A stretch of DNA of 33,855 bases from an uncultured Luminiphilus sp. (GCA_938091425.1 CALKHC010000122.1:1-33855); one strand, 5' to 3'; positions 8,847-21,352 are shown, numbered from the stretch's first letter. Made by a program: numbers and translations. Notes: a model not told the origin generated them from the sequence alone.

Positions 8847-9221
8847 TTAACCCAAAGCTCTCACAAACCACACCCCTAGCCCAGCACCCAAGACACAGCT
8901 GAGCACACTCAGTGCGACGTACCATGTTGCCGCTTGCCATGCGCCTTGCTCAAAAAGCAGTACGACATCCAAAGAGAACGTTGAAAAGGTGGTGAACCCC
9001 CCCAACATCCCAGTGATCAAAAAGGCACTCCATAGCGGCGCTGCCTCCATTCTGCTGAGTGTGGCCCAAATTAAGCCAATGGCTACTGAGCCGATGAGGT
9101 TGGCAGCGAACGTTTGCCAAGGAAAACCGCCCGCGGTGGTGAGAACAGCCGCAATGCCCGCTCTGCCCATAGCCCCGACAGCACCACCGGCCGCGACCGC
9201 CACCCAGTACGCTACTGTCAC
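8847..9221 (-). CDS. crcB: Fluoride ion channel CrcB/FluC
   Basis: 124 aa membrane protein with 'GGAVGAMGRAGI', 'PWQTFAANLIGSVAIG', 'GMLGGFTTFSTFSLD'. Overlaps the rarA stop by 4 bp. Confidence 0.93.
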   Translation of the reverse strand: MTVAYWVAVAAGGAVGAMGRAGIAAVLTTAGGFPWQTFAANLIGSVAIGLIWATLSRMEAAPLWSAFLITGMLGGFTTFSTFSLDVVLLFEQGAWQAATWYVALSVLSCVLGAGLGVWFVRALG

Positions 9222-10543
9222 GGCTCGCTCTCCTGTGTGGCCTGACGGTTCATTGCACGCAAGCGATCAAGCTTTTCTTTAATTGCGCTTTCCAACCCCC
9301 TCTCAGTGGGCTCATAGAACTGTACCGGCGTGACGTCGTCAGGAAAATACTGAACGCCAGTTGCAAAGGCGCCGGGCTCGTCGTGCGCATATCGATATCC
9401 CTCACCGTAGCCCTCGTCTTTTAATAACGATGTCGGCGCATTCCGCAGTGCCATGGGTACTTCCGCAGATCCGGATTGCTTCACCAGCGCGGTCGCAGCG
9501 TTGAACGCCCGGTAGACGGCGTTGCTTTTTGCCGCACAGGCGAGATACACCACGGCCTCAGCAATGGCTAGCTCTCCTTCGGGGCTTCCCAGACGCTCCT
9601 GCACGGCAGTAGCATCAAGAGCCAACTGTAGCGCTCGCGGATCGGCCAGCCCAATGTCCTCTGACGCCATGCGGATACAGCGCCGCGCGACATAGAGCGG
9701 GTCGCAGCCGCCGTCCAGCATCCGTGCATACCAATACAGCGAGGCATCAGGATCTGACCCTCTCACCGACTTGTGCAGGGCGCTGATCTGCTCATAGAAG
9801 GCATCGCCGCCCTTGTCGAAACGGCGTGTCCCCGTTGCCGTTAATTCTGCTAGCAGAGCCTCATCTAGGCGCAGCTGCGGCCCATCGCCACCGGCGAGAT
9901 CAGCAGTCAGCTCAATGAGGTTAAGGGCTTGTCGCACGTCACCGTCTGCTAGCGTCGCAACCCCCCCACAAAAATCCTCACTAACCTCTGCTTTCGGGTA
10001 ATACTTCGCGATGGTGCGACTCACCAACTCAGTCATCACGGTCGCAGTCACCGACTTGAGTCGATATACCCGCAGCCGCGACAACAAGGCATTGTTGACC
10101 TCAAACGACGGGTTTTCTGTTGTTGCACCGATGAAGCAGATCGTGCCGTCTTCAATGTGGGGGAGAAAGGCATCCTGCTGACTCTTGTTAAAGCGGTGCA
10201 CCTCATCGACAAATAACACCGTGCGACGACCTCTGCTCGCCGCCTCGCGAGCCTGATCAATCGCCGACCGAATGTCTTTCACCCCGGAAAAAACCGCTGA
10301 CAATTGCAGGAAGAGTGCATCGCTATACACCGATACCAATCGCGCCAAGGTGGTTTTGCCTACGCCTGGCGGACCCCAGAGAATGAACGAATGCAGCGTG
10401 TTCGACTCGATCGCACGCCGCAGCGGCTGGCCCGCGCCCAGTAAATGGGTTTGTCCAACGACCTCATCGAGGGACTGGGGACGCATCCGTGCGGCCAGCG
10501 GCTCAAGGTTCTGGGAGGTTGATGCGAATAGGTCGGGCTCCAC
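9218..10543 (-). CDS. rarA: Replication-associated recombination protein A (AAA+ ATPase)
   Basis: 'LAARMRPQSLDEVVGQTHLLGAGQPLRRAIES', Walker A 'GPPGVGKTTLA', Walker B 'VLFVDEVHRFNKSQQD'. GTG at 10543 ('VEPDLFASTSQNLEPLA') preferred over the ORF-track start 10666, which lies inside lolA. Confidence 0.94.
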   Translation of the reverse strand: MEPDLFASTSQNLEPLAARMRPQSLDEVVGQTHLLGAGQPLRRAIESNTLHSFILWGPPGVGKTTLARLVSVYSDALFLQLSAVFSGVKDIRSAIDQAREAASRGRRTVLFVDEVHRFNKSQQDAFLPHIEDGTICFIGATTENPSFEVNNALLSRLRVYRLKSVTATVMTELVSRTIAKYYPKAEVSEDFCGGVATLADGDVRQALNLIELTADLAGGDGPQLRLDEALLAELTATGTRRFDKGGDAFYEQISALHKSVRGSDPDASLYWYARMLDGGCDPLYVARRCIRMASEDIGLADPRALQLALDATAVQERLGSPEGELAIAEAVVYLACAAKSNAVYRAFNAATALVKQSGSAEVPMALRNAPTSLLKDEGYGEGYRYAHDEPGAFATGVQYFPDDVTPVQFYEPTERGLESAIKEKLDRLRAMNRQATQESEP

Positions 10544-10562
10544 GCGCTTTATGCCCTGGCCG

Positions 10563-11129
10563 TCAGAATGCTGTGGGGGGGGCGACAAAATCCGCCGCTT
10601 GAGGCGGATTATCAGTGTCTTCGCGAAGCACAACCCGCAGGATCTGCCCCCCCCGGTCCTCCGCATCCAGCCGCCACACAGCCTCGGGCATACGCGCGAT
10701 CTCCAGCCGCTGATAAAGAGATTGGAGGTCCCTGGGAATCAGCGTAGCTTCGTCTCCCGATACCGATATTTCAAAAGCCGAATCCAGTGCTGCTCTGGAC
10801 GCCAATAACCACTGAAAAGGACTGCTCGAAGCTTCTGAAATCGGCCGCTCGACAACCACCTCAAGATCCCAGTCAATTTGGGTCAGGCGATTGCCATCCG
10901 CAAGCAATAATTGCCTATCTGGCGTCAGAATCTCCCAGCGTAAAAAATGGGGGCGCAGTAAGCCAAAGTAACCGCTGCTCCGCTCCAACACCTCACCATC
11001 CGGGCTGATGATCTCCTGCGCGAACTGGCCAGCCATGCCTTCGCGCTCCGCCAGCGCCTCCAGCACATCGGCCCTGAGCGCCATAGACATCAGCACGCCG
11101 CAACACCCCATAATCGCCCTCCAGCGCAT
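10563..11129 (-). CDS. lolA: Outer-membrane lipoprotein carrier protein LolA
   Basis: 188 aa; 'MAGQFAQEIISPDGEVLERSSGYFGLLRPHFLRWEILTPDRQLLLADGNRLTQIDWDLEVVVERPI'; position between ftsK and rarA. Confidence 0.92.
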   Translation of the reverse strand: MRWRAIMGCCGVLMSMALRADVLEALAEREGMAGQFAQEIISPDGEVLERSSGYFGLLRPHFLRWEILTPDRQLLLADGNRLTQIDWDLEVVVERPISEASSSPFQWLLASRAALDSAFEISVSGDEATLIPRDLQSLYQRLEIARMPEAVWRLDAEDRGGQILRVVLREDTDNPPQAADFVAPPTAF

Positions 11130-13475
11130 TTAGTCCTCCAGAGGTGCGGGTGCCAGCACTTCCCGCTGACCATTGGTTCCCATTTCAGAGACCACGCCAG
11201 CGGCCTCCATGGTTTCGATCAGCCGTGCGGCACGGTTGTAGCCGATTCGCAGCTTGCGTTGCACGGAAGAAATCGAAGCCCGACGACTGCGACACACATA
11301 ATCCACCGCCTCGTCATACAGCGCATCAGACTCTGGGTCCTCGTCACCAGACGCCGCGGATTGAATCTCATGAGCCGTGACCGGGGTCTGACCCCCTTCA
11401 ACCAGTAATCCATCCAGATACTGGGGATCACCGCGACGCTTCCAATCCGCGACGACACGATGAACTTCATCATCAGAGCAAAATGCCCCATGCACGCGCA
11501 CGGGAACACTTGAACCCGCCGGCAAGTAAAGCATATCGCCATAACCAAGCAGCTGATCGGCCCCCCCCTGATCCAGAATCGTGCGCGAATCAACGCGGGA
11601 ACTAACAGAAAACGCAATCCGCGAGGGAATGTTGGCCTTAATGAGTCCCGTAATGACATCAACTGACGGTCGTTGAGTTGCAAGAATCAAGTGAATGCCG
11701 GCGGCCCGTGCCTTTTGGGCGATGCGCGCGATCAACTCTTCAACCTTCTTGCCAACGATCATCATCATATCGGCGAATTCATCAATCACTACGACAATGC
11801 TAGGGAGCTTCTCGAGTGTGGGGTGGACCTGCTCCTCTTCGGTCAGCTCCAGAACCGGGTCGGGCTTCCACATGGGGTCGAGTAGCGGCGTTCCCTCTTT
11901 CTCCGCATCCAACACTTTACGGTTGTACCCCTGCAGATTACGGACGCCCATGAGTGACATCAGCTTATAGCGACGCTCCATTTCCGCTACGCACCACCGC
12001 AGGCCATTAGCAGCATCCTTCATATCGGTGATGACGGGCGTCAGCAGATGCGGAATGCCGTCATAAACCGACAACTCCAGCATTTTGGGATCCACCAGAA
12101 TCATCCTTACATCTGCTGGCGTGGCCTTGTAGAGCAAGCTGACGAGCATGCAGTTCACGCCGACCGATTTACCTGACCCAGTGGTTCCCGCCACCAGCAG
12201 ATGCGGCATTTTCCCCAAATCTGCGACGACGGGAGCCCCGGCGATGTCGTGCCCGAGTGCCAGAGTCAGCATCGATTTTGAGTCTTCGAATGTAGATGAC
12301 GCCAGCACGTCCTTGAAGTTGACCGTTTGCCGGTCCGCATTTGGGATCTCGATCCCCACCACGCTTTTACCCGGAATCACCTCGACCACTCTGACGGAAA
12401 TCACTGCAAGAGAGCGCGCTAAATCTTTGGCTAGATTCGATATTCTTGAAACTTTGACGCCTGCGGCGGGCTGTATCTCAAAGCGCGTGACCACCGGACC
12501 TGGGTATACGGCGACCACTTCAGCCACCACGCCAAAATCTTTCAATTTGAGCTCAAGCAGCCGCGAGAGTGACTCGAGTTCATCTGCGGAGTATCCGCGC
12601 TGACCCGCGTCTGAGGTGGCGTCGAGCAGATCCAGCGGTGGCAGTTCGCCCGAGACCGGAATATCAAATAGCGGCTTCTGCTTTTCGCGCTCGACTTTTG
12701 CACTCGGTGCTGGTGTCTCTTTAGGCGGCTTGATCTTGGGTGGCGCACGCTTTTTCTCTTTGGCCACATGCTGCTCGATCTGGACTTTGCGCTCCTCGAG
12801 TTGTTTCTCCCGCGCTCGCCGATCTCGCATACGATCGAGCCAAGCCAGTGCCTCCCGGTAGGCAAAACGCGATCCCTCGATCACCTGGCGGCCCAGCCAA
12901 TCAATGACCCGAAGCCAGCTAATATCAGCAAAAACCGTGAGCCCCAGCAGAAAAAGCGTGACTAAAACGAGACGCGCGCCAACCGGATTGAACGCCTGAT
13001 CAAAACCCGCCCCGATCGCCGCGCCAAGAATCCCGCCGGCACCCTGAGGCAAACCGGAGTCGCCAGCATCATTGAGCGCCCGCAAGGCAGTGGCCGCCAC
13101 GACCAAAAGCAACAGCCCCAGAGAACGAAAACCGAGTAACTGCCAGTCAATCGGCTGGTGGTCGTCGTCGGCAAGGAGCAACGAGACAGCGCGGTAGGCG
13201 AGGAGAACAGGTACCAGATAAGCGGCGGAACCGATCAAAGAGAAGAAAATATCGGCCAGAAAGGCGCCGGTAATGCCGCCGAGATTGCTGACCGCACCTC
13301 CTGTCCCACTAGCAGACCAACCTGGATCGCTATCGCTATAGGTAAGCAGTGCCATGAGCACGAACAGACAGGCCGCTCCAACACCGATAAAGAGCACGTC
13401 TCGAAGCCTACGACGGCCGGACGCCTGCATCTCATCCTCTAACTTCGCTGCTACCGTTTTGCCTCTGCCCGCCAC
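11130..13475 (-). CDS. ftsK: DNA translocase FtsK
   Basis: N-terminal membrane segments, '[14 protein letters not shown]' Walker A, '[58 protein letters not shown]', and C-terminal gamma/winged-helix domain '[24 protein letters not shown]'. Confidence 0.97.
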   Translation of the reverse strand: MAGRGKTVAAKLEDEMQASGRRRLRDVLFIGVGAACLFVLMALLTYSDSDPGWSASGTGGAVSNLGGITGAFLADIFFSLIGSAAYLVPVLLAYRAVSLLLADDDHQPIDWQLLGFRSLGLLLLVVAATALRALNDAGDSGLPQGAGGILGAAIGAGFDQAFNPVGARLVLVTLFLLGLTVFADISWLRVIDWLGRQVIEGSRFAYREALAWLDRMRDRRAREKQLEERKVQIEQHVAKEKKRAPPKIKPPKETPAPSAKVEREKQKPLFDIPVSGELPPLDLLDATSDAGQRGYSADELESLSRLLELKLKDFGVVAEVVAVYPGPVVTRFEIQPAAGVKVSRISNLAKDLARSLAVISVRVVEVIPGKSVVGIEIPNADRQTVNFKDVLASSTFEDSKSMLTLALGHDIAGAPVVADLGKMPHLLVAGTTGSGKSVGVNCMLVSLLYKATPADVRMILVDPKMLELSVYDGIPHLLTPVITDMKDAANGLRWCVAEMERRYKLMSLMGVRNLQGYNRKVLDAEKEGTPLLDPMWKPDPVLELTEEEQVHPTLEKLPSIVVVIDEFADMMMIVGKKVEELIARIAQKARAAGIHLILATQRPSVDVITGLIKANIPSRIAFSVSSRVDSRTILDQGGADQLLGYGDMLYLPAGSSVPVRVHGAFCSDDEVHRVVADWKRRGDPQYLDGLLVEGGQTPVTAHEIQSAASGDEDPESDALYDEAVDYVCRSRRASISSVQRKLRIGYNRAARLIETMEAAGVVSEMGTNGQREVLAPAPLED

Positions 13476-13634
13476 GATCCCGCAACCACCGCTGGAAATC
13501 CCTATGCTAGCACAGCGCCCTGCGGCGCATGACCCAACATAAATGCCAAAATTCAGGCGCTTATCGTCAGTTTTATCAGAAAATTTTTGAACTCATACCC
13601 AGTCTCACTGGTCTCCAGAGAAGAGCTGCGCTAA

Positions 13635-14648
<1,014 letters not shown>

Positions 14649-14650
14649 CG

Positions 14651-15400
14651 TTGCATAACCCATTCCCGCCTACCTCTGAGGCGCTGGATGACCCAAACGG
14701 CTTGTTAGCTATGGGCGGGGACCTCGAGCCCGCTACACTGCTATGCGCTTATGCACAGGGCATCTTCCCCTGGTTCGAGTCGGATCAAGAGATTCTGTGG
14801 TGGTCTCCCGATCCACGCTTGACTCTGAGATCCGCAGAGATACATGTCAGCCGGTCGCTGAGAAAAGTGGCCCGCCAGTGCGGCTGGCGGCTGCAATATG
14901 ACACTGCCTTCACAGATGTGATGACCCACTGTGCTCAGGTCGATCGCAATCGGCTTCAGGCCGGCACCTGGATCACACCGAGCATGCACGCCGCCTATTG
15001 CACCCTCCATGACCTCGGCGTGGCACATTCCGTGGAGGTATACGAAGCAGACCGCCTGGTTGGTGGCCTGTATGGCATCTTGCTCGGTGACATGTTCTTC
15101 GGGGAGTCCATGTTCTCTCTTGAATCCAACGCATCGAAGATCGCGTTCATAGCATTGTGCAGGCTGTGCCACGATCACGGGATAGGCGTCATCGACTGTC
15201 AGGTCCACAACGAGCACCTAGTATCGCTCGGGGCTCAAACAATACCCCGTCAAGACTTTGAAAATCACTTGAGGGACGCTATAAAGACGCCTATGACAGA
15301 TGTCCTCGCCAACCCGCTTTGTCTGCTTCCCAAAGACCCGCTGTCGCTTGATCAAAGGCTCGGCGCCCAACTCGCCGGTACAGTGGCTGAACTGCTGTGA
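14651..15400 (+). CDS. aat: Leucyl/phenylalanyl-tRNA--protein transferase
   Basis: 'FPPTSEALDDPNGLLAMGGDLEPATLLCAYAQGIFPWF', 'LWWSPDPR', 'GGLYGILLGDMFFGESMFS'. TTG start; GTGA overlap with the next gene. Confidence 0.95.
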   Translation: MHNPFPPTSEALDDPNGLLAMGGDLEPATLLCAYAQGIFPWFESDQEILWWSPDPRLTLRSAEIHVSRSLRKVARQCGWRLQYDTAFTDVMTHCAQVDRNRLQAGTWITPSMHAAYCTLHDLGVAHSVEVYEADRLVGGLYGILLGDMFFGESMFSLESNASKIAFIALCRLCHDHGIGVIDCQVHNEHLVSLGAQTIPRQDFENHLRDAIKTPMTDVLANPLCLLPKDPLSLDQRLGAQLAGTVAELL

Positions 15401-16173
15401 CTGCGTCTTTACGGGAAATCAAGGTTTACACGACCTTTCCGCACCGGTGCTCATATCTGGAGGGCGAAGAGGCGACTACGTTATTCGTCGACCCGAGACA
15501 AAAACTGAGTCAGGAGCTGTACACCCAACTATCCCTGTTGGGTTTCCGTCGCAGTGGTGATCACGTTTATCGCCCGCACTGCGCTCGCTGCAGTGCATGC
15601 ATTGCCTCACGCGTTCGTGTCACCGAGTTTCAGCCCAGCCGCTCGCAGAAAAGAATCAGTCGCCGCAACGCAGATCTGCGGATGGAGCAATCGGATTCTA
15701 TCCTCGACGATGAGGCCTACAACTTATACCGCTACTACATCGAGTCGCGGCATGCAGACGGCGATATGTATCCACCGGAGCGCGAGCAGTACGAATCATT
15801 TCTCAATGATGGATTGGGCTGCGCCAACTATTATCGTTTGTATCAGGGGAACCGGCTGGTGGCTGTGACGGTGGCAGATACAATGCTGGACGGACTGGCT
15901 GCGATCTACACGTTTTTTGATCCCGATCAGTCGCAGCGCAGTCTCGGCACCGAAGCGATTTTGCTTCAGATTCAGCAGGCACAGTCCATGGGTCTACCGT
16001 TTGTTTATCTGGGCTACTGGATCGATGGCTGTCGCAAGATGTCTTATAAGTCGCGATTCTCGCCTCTCGAGCTCTTTGTGGACGGTCACTGGCAGCAGCA
16101 AAAGACTGAGCAAACAGCATCACCCGACGCGACCGCGGTCGTGTCGCTACTCGATCTAAACGATAAAGCCTGA
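15397..16173 (+). CDS. bpt: Aspartate/glutamate leucyltransferase (arginyltransferase family)
   Basis: 'CSYLEGEEATTLFVDP', 'GFRRSGDHVYRPHCARCSACIASRVRV', 'YLGYWIDGCRKMSYKSRFSPLELF'. Confidence 0.93.
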   Translation: MTASLREIKVYTTFPHRCSYLEGEEATTLFVDPRQKLSQELYTQLSLLGFRRSGDHVYRPHCARCSACIASRVRVTEFQPSRSQKRISRRNADLRMEQSDSILDDEAYNLYRYYIESRHADGDMYPPEREQYESFLNDGLGCANYYRLYQGNRLVAVTVADTMLDGLAAIYTFFDPDQSQRSLGTEAILLQIQQAQSMGLPFVYLGYWIDGCRKMSYKSRFSPLELFVDGHWQQQKTEQTASPDATAVVSLLDLNDKA

Positions 16174-16256
16174 GCATGCCTCTAAGCTAGGCGCTTCCCC
16201 CGACCCCCAGTTTCAGCTACAGTGCCGCCCACTCAGCTTATGGAGACACAGCCTGC

Positions 16257-16475
16257 ATGGCGAAAGAAGATCAAATTGAAATGGAAGGCGAGATTATTGA
16301 CACCCTTCCCAACACGACTTTTCGCGTGAAGCTGGAAAACGGTCATGTGGTTACAGCGCACATATCTGGAAAGATGCGCAAGAACTACATTCGAATCCTC
16401 ACTGGTGACAAGGTACGGGTTGAGCTCACTCCCTACGACCTCAGCAAGGGCCGCATCACCTATCGGGAAAGGTAA
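16257..16475 (+). CDS. infA: Translation initiation factor IF-1
   Basis: 72 aa: [72 protein letters not shown]. Confidence 0.98.
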   Translation: MAKEDQIEMEGEIIDTLPNTTFRVKLENGHVVTAHISGKMRKNYIRILTGDKVRVELTPYDLSKGRITYRER

Positions 16476-16530
16476 AAACCTCTTTCTCCTTTCTCTAAAG
16501 CGCGCCCGGAAGTCGCTTGCGGTGACCTTT

Positions 16531-18807
16531 CTAGGCCTCTACCGGCTCTTCCGCCTCAATCAACGCTTCAATCAAGAGACCGTCCCGTGCTTCGTTCACG
16601 GTAACCGTTGCAGTACCGCCCTTCGCTAACGAGCCAAACAGCACCATATCTGCCAACGGCTTCTTAATATGCTCCTGGATCACTCTCTCCATGGGGCGAG
16701 CGCCCATCGTGGCGTCGTAGCCCTGCTCCACCAGCCACAGCCGGGCTTCCTCATCGACCTCAATCACTACCTGCCGTTCATCGAGCTGAGACTGCAGTTC
16801 GGTAAGGAACTTGTCCGCAACCGTTAGAATAACGTCCGCTCCTAACGGCCCAAAAGGCACGATGGCGTCGAGACGGTTTCGAAACTCGGGTGTGAAAGTA
16901 CGGTTAATCGCCTCAATCGAATCTGTGGAGTGATCCTGCATGGAGAAGCCGATAGACCTTCGGCTTACATTTTCCGCGCCGGCGTTGGTCGTCATCACTA
17001 AAATCACGTTGCGGAAGTCAGTTTTGCGGCCGTTGTTGTCTGTGAGCGTACCGTGATCCATCACCTGCAGCAGCAGGTTAAAGACCTCTGGATGCGCCTT
17101 TTCGATCTCGTCCAGCAGCACCACTGAGTGCGGATGTTTGTTAACCGAATCTGTGAGCAACCCGCCCTGATCAAAACCGACATACCCCGGAGGCGCGCCA
17201 ATCAGTCTCGACACAGTATGCCGCTCCATGTACTCGGACATGTCGAAGCGCAACAGCTCCAGCCCCATTTGCAGTGCGAGCTGTCGGGTAAGCTCGGTTT
17301 TCCCCACCCCCGTCGGACCGGCCAGCAGGAAAGAACCGATCGGTTTTTGACCACCCCGCAGCCCTGCTCTCGCCCACTTAATGGCGCCGACCAGCTGTGA
17401 CACAGCGTCATCCTGACCAAACACGGTCATCTTGAGGTTGCCCTCAAGCTTACCCAGAAGCTCCTTGTCGTTGCTGCTGACCGTCTTGGGAGGAATCCTT
17501 GCAATCTTGGCCACCACGGCCTCAATGTCACTTGGCCCCAGCACTTTCTTGCGCTTGCTCGGTGACTGCAGCTGCTGGAAGGCTCCCGCCTCGTCAATAA
17601 CGTCAATAGCCTTGTCGGGCAGGAAACGATCAGTGATGTAGCGCGCCGCCATTTCAGACGCCACCCGAAGTGCCTTATCGGTGTAACGCAGCTTGTGATG
17701 CGCCTCAAACCGTGACTTCAATCCCTTTAGAATCTTGTAAGCATCCTCCACCGACGGCTCCAACACATCCACTTTCTGGAAGCGTCGGCTCAGTGCCTTA
17801 TCCTTGTCGAAGATGCCTCGGTACTCGGCATAGGTTGTGGATCCGACACAGCGCATCTTTCCTGATGCCAACAGAGGTTTTAGCAAATTACTGGCATCCA
17901 TCACGCCGCCTGATGCAGCACCTGCGCCAATGATGGTATGAATTTCATCGATAAAGAGAATGGCGTGATCGTTATCGCTGAGGTTAGCGAGCAGCCCCTT
18001 GAGGCGCTTCTCAAAATCGCCGCGGTACTTCGTACCGGCCAACAATGCCCCCAAGTCCAAGGAATACACGACCGCTTCCCTAAGCGTCTCGGGCACTTCG
18101 CCATCGACAATCATCTTAGCGAGCCCTTCCGCGATGGCGGTCTTGCCAACACCCGACTCCCCGACCAGCAGCGGGTTGTTTTTGCGCCGGCGCGCTAGAA
18201 TTTGTGCAACCCGCTCTACCTCAGTCAAGCGCCCGATCAGCGGATCGATGTTACCGGCCTCGGCCTCGATGTTGAGATTGGTCGCATAGGCATCAAGCGG
18301 CCGTTTCTCTGTGCCTTCATGATCCTCTTCAGGGTCAGTCAGCGAATCTGCTCCGTCCGCTGCCTCCTCTCCATCTTTTCCGATACCGTGGGTAATGAAA
18401 TTCACCACATCGAGCCGCGAGACGTTTTGTGATTTCAGGAAGTAAACAGCTTGCGATTCCTGCTCCGAGAAGATCGCCACCAACAGATTAGCGCCCGAGA
18501 CTTCCTGCTGACCCGAGCTTTGGACATGAAAAACAGCTCTCTGCAACACTCGCTGAAAACCCAGAGTCGGCTGAGTATCGCGGCCGTCATCTGAATCGGA
18601 CAGCAATGGTGTGGTGGAATCAATAAATTCGGTCAACTCGCCGCGGAGGTCGTCCAGGTCAACCTGACAGGCCTCCAGAACGGCCACGGCAGCGGAATCA
18701 TCAAGTAGTGCAAGCAACAGGTGCTCAACCGTAATGAACTCATGGCGTCTCGCTCTCGCGGTGCGAAACGTTTCGTTGAGCGTATTCTCGAGCTCTTTGC
18801 TGAGCAT
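16531..18807 (-). CDS. clpA: ATP-dependent Clp protease ATP-binding subunit ClpA
   Basis: N-terminal Clp repeats 'MLSKELENTLNETFRTARARRHEFITVEHLLLALLDD'; two AAA+ modules ('GESGVGKTAIAEG', 'GPTGVGKTELTRQ'). Confidence 0.97.
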   Translation of the reverse strand: MLSKELENTLNETFRTARARRHEFITVEHLLLALLDDSAAVAVLEACQVDLDDLRGELTEFIDSTTPLLSDSDDGRDTQPTLGFQRVLQRAVFHVQSSGQQEVSGANLLVAIFSEQESQAVYFLKSQNVSRLDVVNFITHGIGKDGEEAADGADSLTDPEEDHEGTEKRPLDAYATNLNIEAEAGNIDPLIGRLTEVERVAQILARRRKNNPLLVGESGVGKTAIAEGLAKMIVDGEVPETLREAVVYSLDLGALLAGTKYRGDFEKRLKGLLANLSDNDHAILFIDEIHTIIGAGAASGGVMDASNLLKPLLASGKMRCVGSTTYAEYRGIFDKDKALSRRFQKVDVLEPSVEDAYKILKGLKSRFEAHHKLRYTDKALRVASEMAARYITDRFLPDKAIDVIDEAGAFQQLQSPSKRKKVLGPSDIEAVVAKIARIPPKTVSSNDKELLGKLEGNLKMTVFGQDDAVSQLVGAIKWARAGLRGGQKPIGSFLLAGPTGVGKTELTRQLALQMGLELLRFDMSEYMERHTVSRLIGAPPGYVGFDQGGLLTDSVNKHPHSVVLLDEIEKAHPEVFNLLLQVMDHGTLTDNNGRKTDFRNVILVMTTNAGAENVSRRSIGFSMQDHSTDSIEAINRTFTPEFRNRLDAIVPFGPLGADVILTVADKFLTELQSQLDERQVVIEVDEEARLWLVEQGYDATMGARPMERVIQEHIKKPLADMVLFGSLAKGGTATVTVNEARDGLLIEALIEAEEPVEA

Positions 18808-18811
18808 TCAA

Positions 18812-19213
18812 TCAGTCCTCTTCATCGTCGCTTGACGGCTCCACTTCACACAGTAGTGGATGTCCACTGTCGCGGGCACACTGGTTCACCTGCGATGCCT
18901 TGGTCTCTGCAATATCCTGAGGATATATTCCACATACGCCCTTCCCCTGCGTATGGACCGCCAGCATAACCTGAGTCGCCTGCTCCCGGCCCATTCCGAA
19001 AAATTGCTCCAGAACCTGCACCACGAACTCCATAGGGGTGTAGTCGTCATTAAGCAGGATCACCCTGTAAAGCGGTGGTTTCTTAAGCTGCGGTTTAGCG
19101 GGAGCAACAGCCAGATCACCGTCATCATGATCCTCTCTGTCAGTACCGGCACCACACAGGGGGGTAAAAACGGTTTCGCGGACTAATTCGTGCATAGTGG
19201 CAGTATAGTCCAA
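18812..19213 (-). CDS. clpS: ATP-dependent Clp protease adaptor ClpS
   Basis: '[64 protein letters not shown]'; 4 bp upstream of clpA. Confidence 0.96.
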   Translation of the reverse strand: MDYTATMHELVRETVFTPLCGAGTDREDHDDGDLAVAPAKPQLKKPPLYRVILLNDDYTPMEFVVQVLEQFFGMGREQATQVMLAVHTQGKGVCGIYPQDIAETKASQVNQCARDSGHPLLCEVEPSSDDEED

Positions 19214-19312
19214 CCGTGGAATTTTGGAGCTTCCAGAGCCGAGTTTCTGTGCTTTTTAATGGCGCGCGATGACACTTCAGCTTGAGCGCCATGCAGTCAC
19301 CTAAGCGCACAC

Positions 19313-19339
19313 AAAAAAGCCCGCTCAAGGCGGGCTTTT
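19313..19339 (-). terminator. Rho-independent terminator downstream of icd (near-symmetric, possibly bidirectional)
   Basis: Plus strand AAAAAA-GCCCGC-TCAAG-GCGGGC-TTTT; on the minus strand the hairpin is followed by T6. Confidence 0.85.
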
Positions 19340-19355
19340 GGACATCAACGACGCC

Positions 19356-20609
<1,254 letters not shown>

Positions 20610-20626
20610 AGTGATAATCCCCCAAG

Positions 20627-20692
20627 AAAAAAAGAACCCCAGAGCGCACTCTGAGTGACCAAAAAAGACCCTCGCTCCTGCTTTCGGGAGCG
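20627..20692 (-). promoter_or_regulatory. Putative icd 5' leader with two hairpin/U-tract units
   Basis: Minus strand: CGCTCC-CGAAAGCA-GGAGCG-AGGGTC-TTTTTT, then CAGAG-TGCG-CTCTG-GGGTTC-TTTTTTT, upstream of the icd ATG. Confidence 0.4.
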
Positions 20693-20749
20693 CTGGCGCG
20701 CGACTGGTCGGTGGACGCATTTTAACATCAAATACTGCACACTAGGCGA

Positions 20750-21304
20750 ATGAGTCAGGTGATTTTGCTCAACAAACCTTTTCGTGTGCTAAGCCAATTC
20801 ACGGATCGCGAGCAACCGAATGAAGCCAGGGCGACGCTGGCTGACTTCCTGCACGCGCCGGGTTTTCGCCCAGCGGGAAGGCTGGACTACGATTCGGAAG
20901 GACTGTTGATCCTCACTCAAGATGGCAAAACGCAGCAAACGATTGCACACCCACGACACGAGCAGTGGAAGACCTATTGGGTGCAGGTGGAAGGTGATAT
21001 CGATGACAGTGCCTGTGCGAAATTATCCTCAGGGATCGAGCTCAAGGATGGAATAACCCGGTTAGCCAAAGCTCACCCCATTCCACCACCCGACATCTGG
21101 CAACGAGACCCGCCGATTAGGCAGCGTAAATCAGTGAGCGACTCGTGGCTAAGCCTCTCTATTACCGAGGGCCGAAATCGCCAGGTCAGGCGAATGACCG
21201 CCGCGGTGGGCTACCCCACCTTGAGATTGATCCGCGTCAGCGTCGGGCCATGGCAGCTGGGCGAGCTTCAACCCGGCAGCCATCGGTACGAGCCCCTTAC
21301 TTGA
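20750..21304 (+). CDS. rluE: Ribosomal large subunit pseudouridine synthase E family
   Basis: 'ILLNKPFRVLSQFTD', 'RPAGRLDYDSEGLLILTQDG', 'ITEGRNRQVRRMTAAVGYPTLRLIRVSVGP'. Confidence 0.9.
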   Translation: MSQVILLNKPFRVLSQFTDREQPNEARATLADFLHAPGFRPAGRLDYDSEGLLILTQDGKTQQTIAHPRHEQWKTYWVQVEGDIDDSACAKLSSGIELKDGITRLAKAHPIPPPDIWQRDPPIRQRKSVSDSWLSLSITEGRNRQVRRMTAAVGYPTLRLIRVSVGPWQLGELQPGSHRYEPLT

Positions 21305-21352
21305 CGCGGCATTGACCCGACTGCGCACTGCCCTCATGCTTTCAGCCGTTTT

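Noticed and set aside
10272-10808. 178-aa plus-strand ORF across rarA/lolA
   Set aside because: Antisense to two conserved genes; no recognisable motifs.
12148-12603. 151-aa plus-strand Ser/Thr-rich ORF
   Set aside because: Antisense to ftsK; composition is that of a complementary-strand shadow ORF.
20610-20720. In-frame 37-aa N-terminal extension of Icd (from ATG 20720)
   Set aside because: Icd homology starts at MSYKH, and the extension overlaps the hairpin/poly-U elements; the GGGGG SD-like sequence sits just before ATG 20609.
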